NCBI GenBank assembly: GCA_016867695.1 | Contig: VGIY01000170.1 | Location: forward strand, 1-5,901 | DNA from: Candidatus Eiseniibacteriota bacterium | Lineage (GTDB): Bacteria > Eisenbacteria > RBG-16-71-46 > CAIMUX01 > WJJG01 | Reading direction: 5' to 3' | DNA: 5,901 bases | In this document: positions 5,886-5,901 of the stretch, piece by piece | How the letters are laid out: each line of letters starts with the position of its first letter | How positions within the stretch are numbered: position 1 is the stretch's first letter | Notes under the pieces: generated by a model | Databases searched by the model: none | Told to the model about the DNA's origin: nothing | What the model saw: only the letters and a program-made list of their open reading frames with translations | Program-made: the position numbers and the translations under genes

Positions 5886-5901
5886 GGTCAACCTCTACCG
5901 G
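5878..5901 (+). CDS. pilN: Probable PilN, first codons only
   Basis: An open frame from ATG 5878 reads MYRVNLYR and runs off the window. PilN is a single-pass inner-membrane protein whose cytoplasmic N-terminal INLLP-type motif docks in a groove of PilM; VNLYR at residues 4-8 fits that motif, and the place directly after pilM is the usual one. The start overlaps the end of pilM by 8 bases. GGTGGG (5863-5868) lies 9 bases upstream of ATG 5878; an in-frame ATG at 5869 (adding MKT) is possible but has no spaced ribosome site. Eight codons cannot prove identity, so this rests on motif and gene order. Confidence 0.55.

Noticed and set aside
4272..5891. Long minus-strand open frame (539 codons) opposite the PilX-like and PilM genes
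   Set aside because: Same antisense GC artefact: Arg/Ala/Gly/Asp-rich, no domain, and no credible ribosome site. The + strand genes carry clear family motifs.

Overview
The window is a very GC-rich (roughly 70% by eye) single-strand operon segment encoding the core of a type IV pilus / type II secretion-like machine. All eight genes recognised lie on the + strand, and they are packed so tightly (a 4-base ATGA overlap at one junction, two gaps of just over 100 bases, the rest 14 to 30 bases) that a single transcription unit is likely. The class III (PilD-cleaved) prepilins next to PilM and PilN homologues point to a diderm (Gram-negative-type) bacterium with high genomic GC. The sequence alone does not give a phylum; several high-GC proteobacterial, myxococcal or candidate-phylum lineages would fit.

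Layout, left to right: the 3' end of the assembly ATPase gene (PilB/GspE type, 2-730, beginning inside Walker A); the inner-membrane platform protein (PilC/GspF type, 752-1993); a 105-base gap; a type IV pilin with textbook prepilin leader (2099-2533); a 114-base gap with two strong GC hairpins; three minor prepilins resembling PilV/GspI (2648-3085), PilW/GspJ (3082-3552) and an unusually large PilX/GspK-like protein (3567-4877); a compact PilM-like actin-fold ATP-binding protein (4908-5885); and the first codons of a probable pilN (5878-5901, cut by the window end).

Working model: the ATPase drives the platform protein to extract pilin subunits from the inner membrane. PilV, PilW and PilX analogues would prime assembly and form the pilus tip, with the big C-terminal domain of the PilX-like protein displayed at the tip. 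PilM and PilN start the alignment complex that links the cytoplasmic side to the outer-membrane secretin, whose genes presumably follow downstream. Hairpins directly after the pilin stop codon offer a plausible way to make far more pilin than minor pilin from one operon.

I did not find a clearly undescribed system. The points most worth a second look are the large beta-rich PilX-like protein, the shortened PilM, and the paired hairpins behind the pilin gene. No rRNA, tRNA, mobile element, CRISPR array or convincing promoter was seen.
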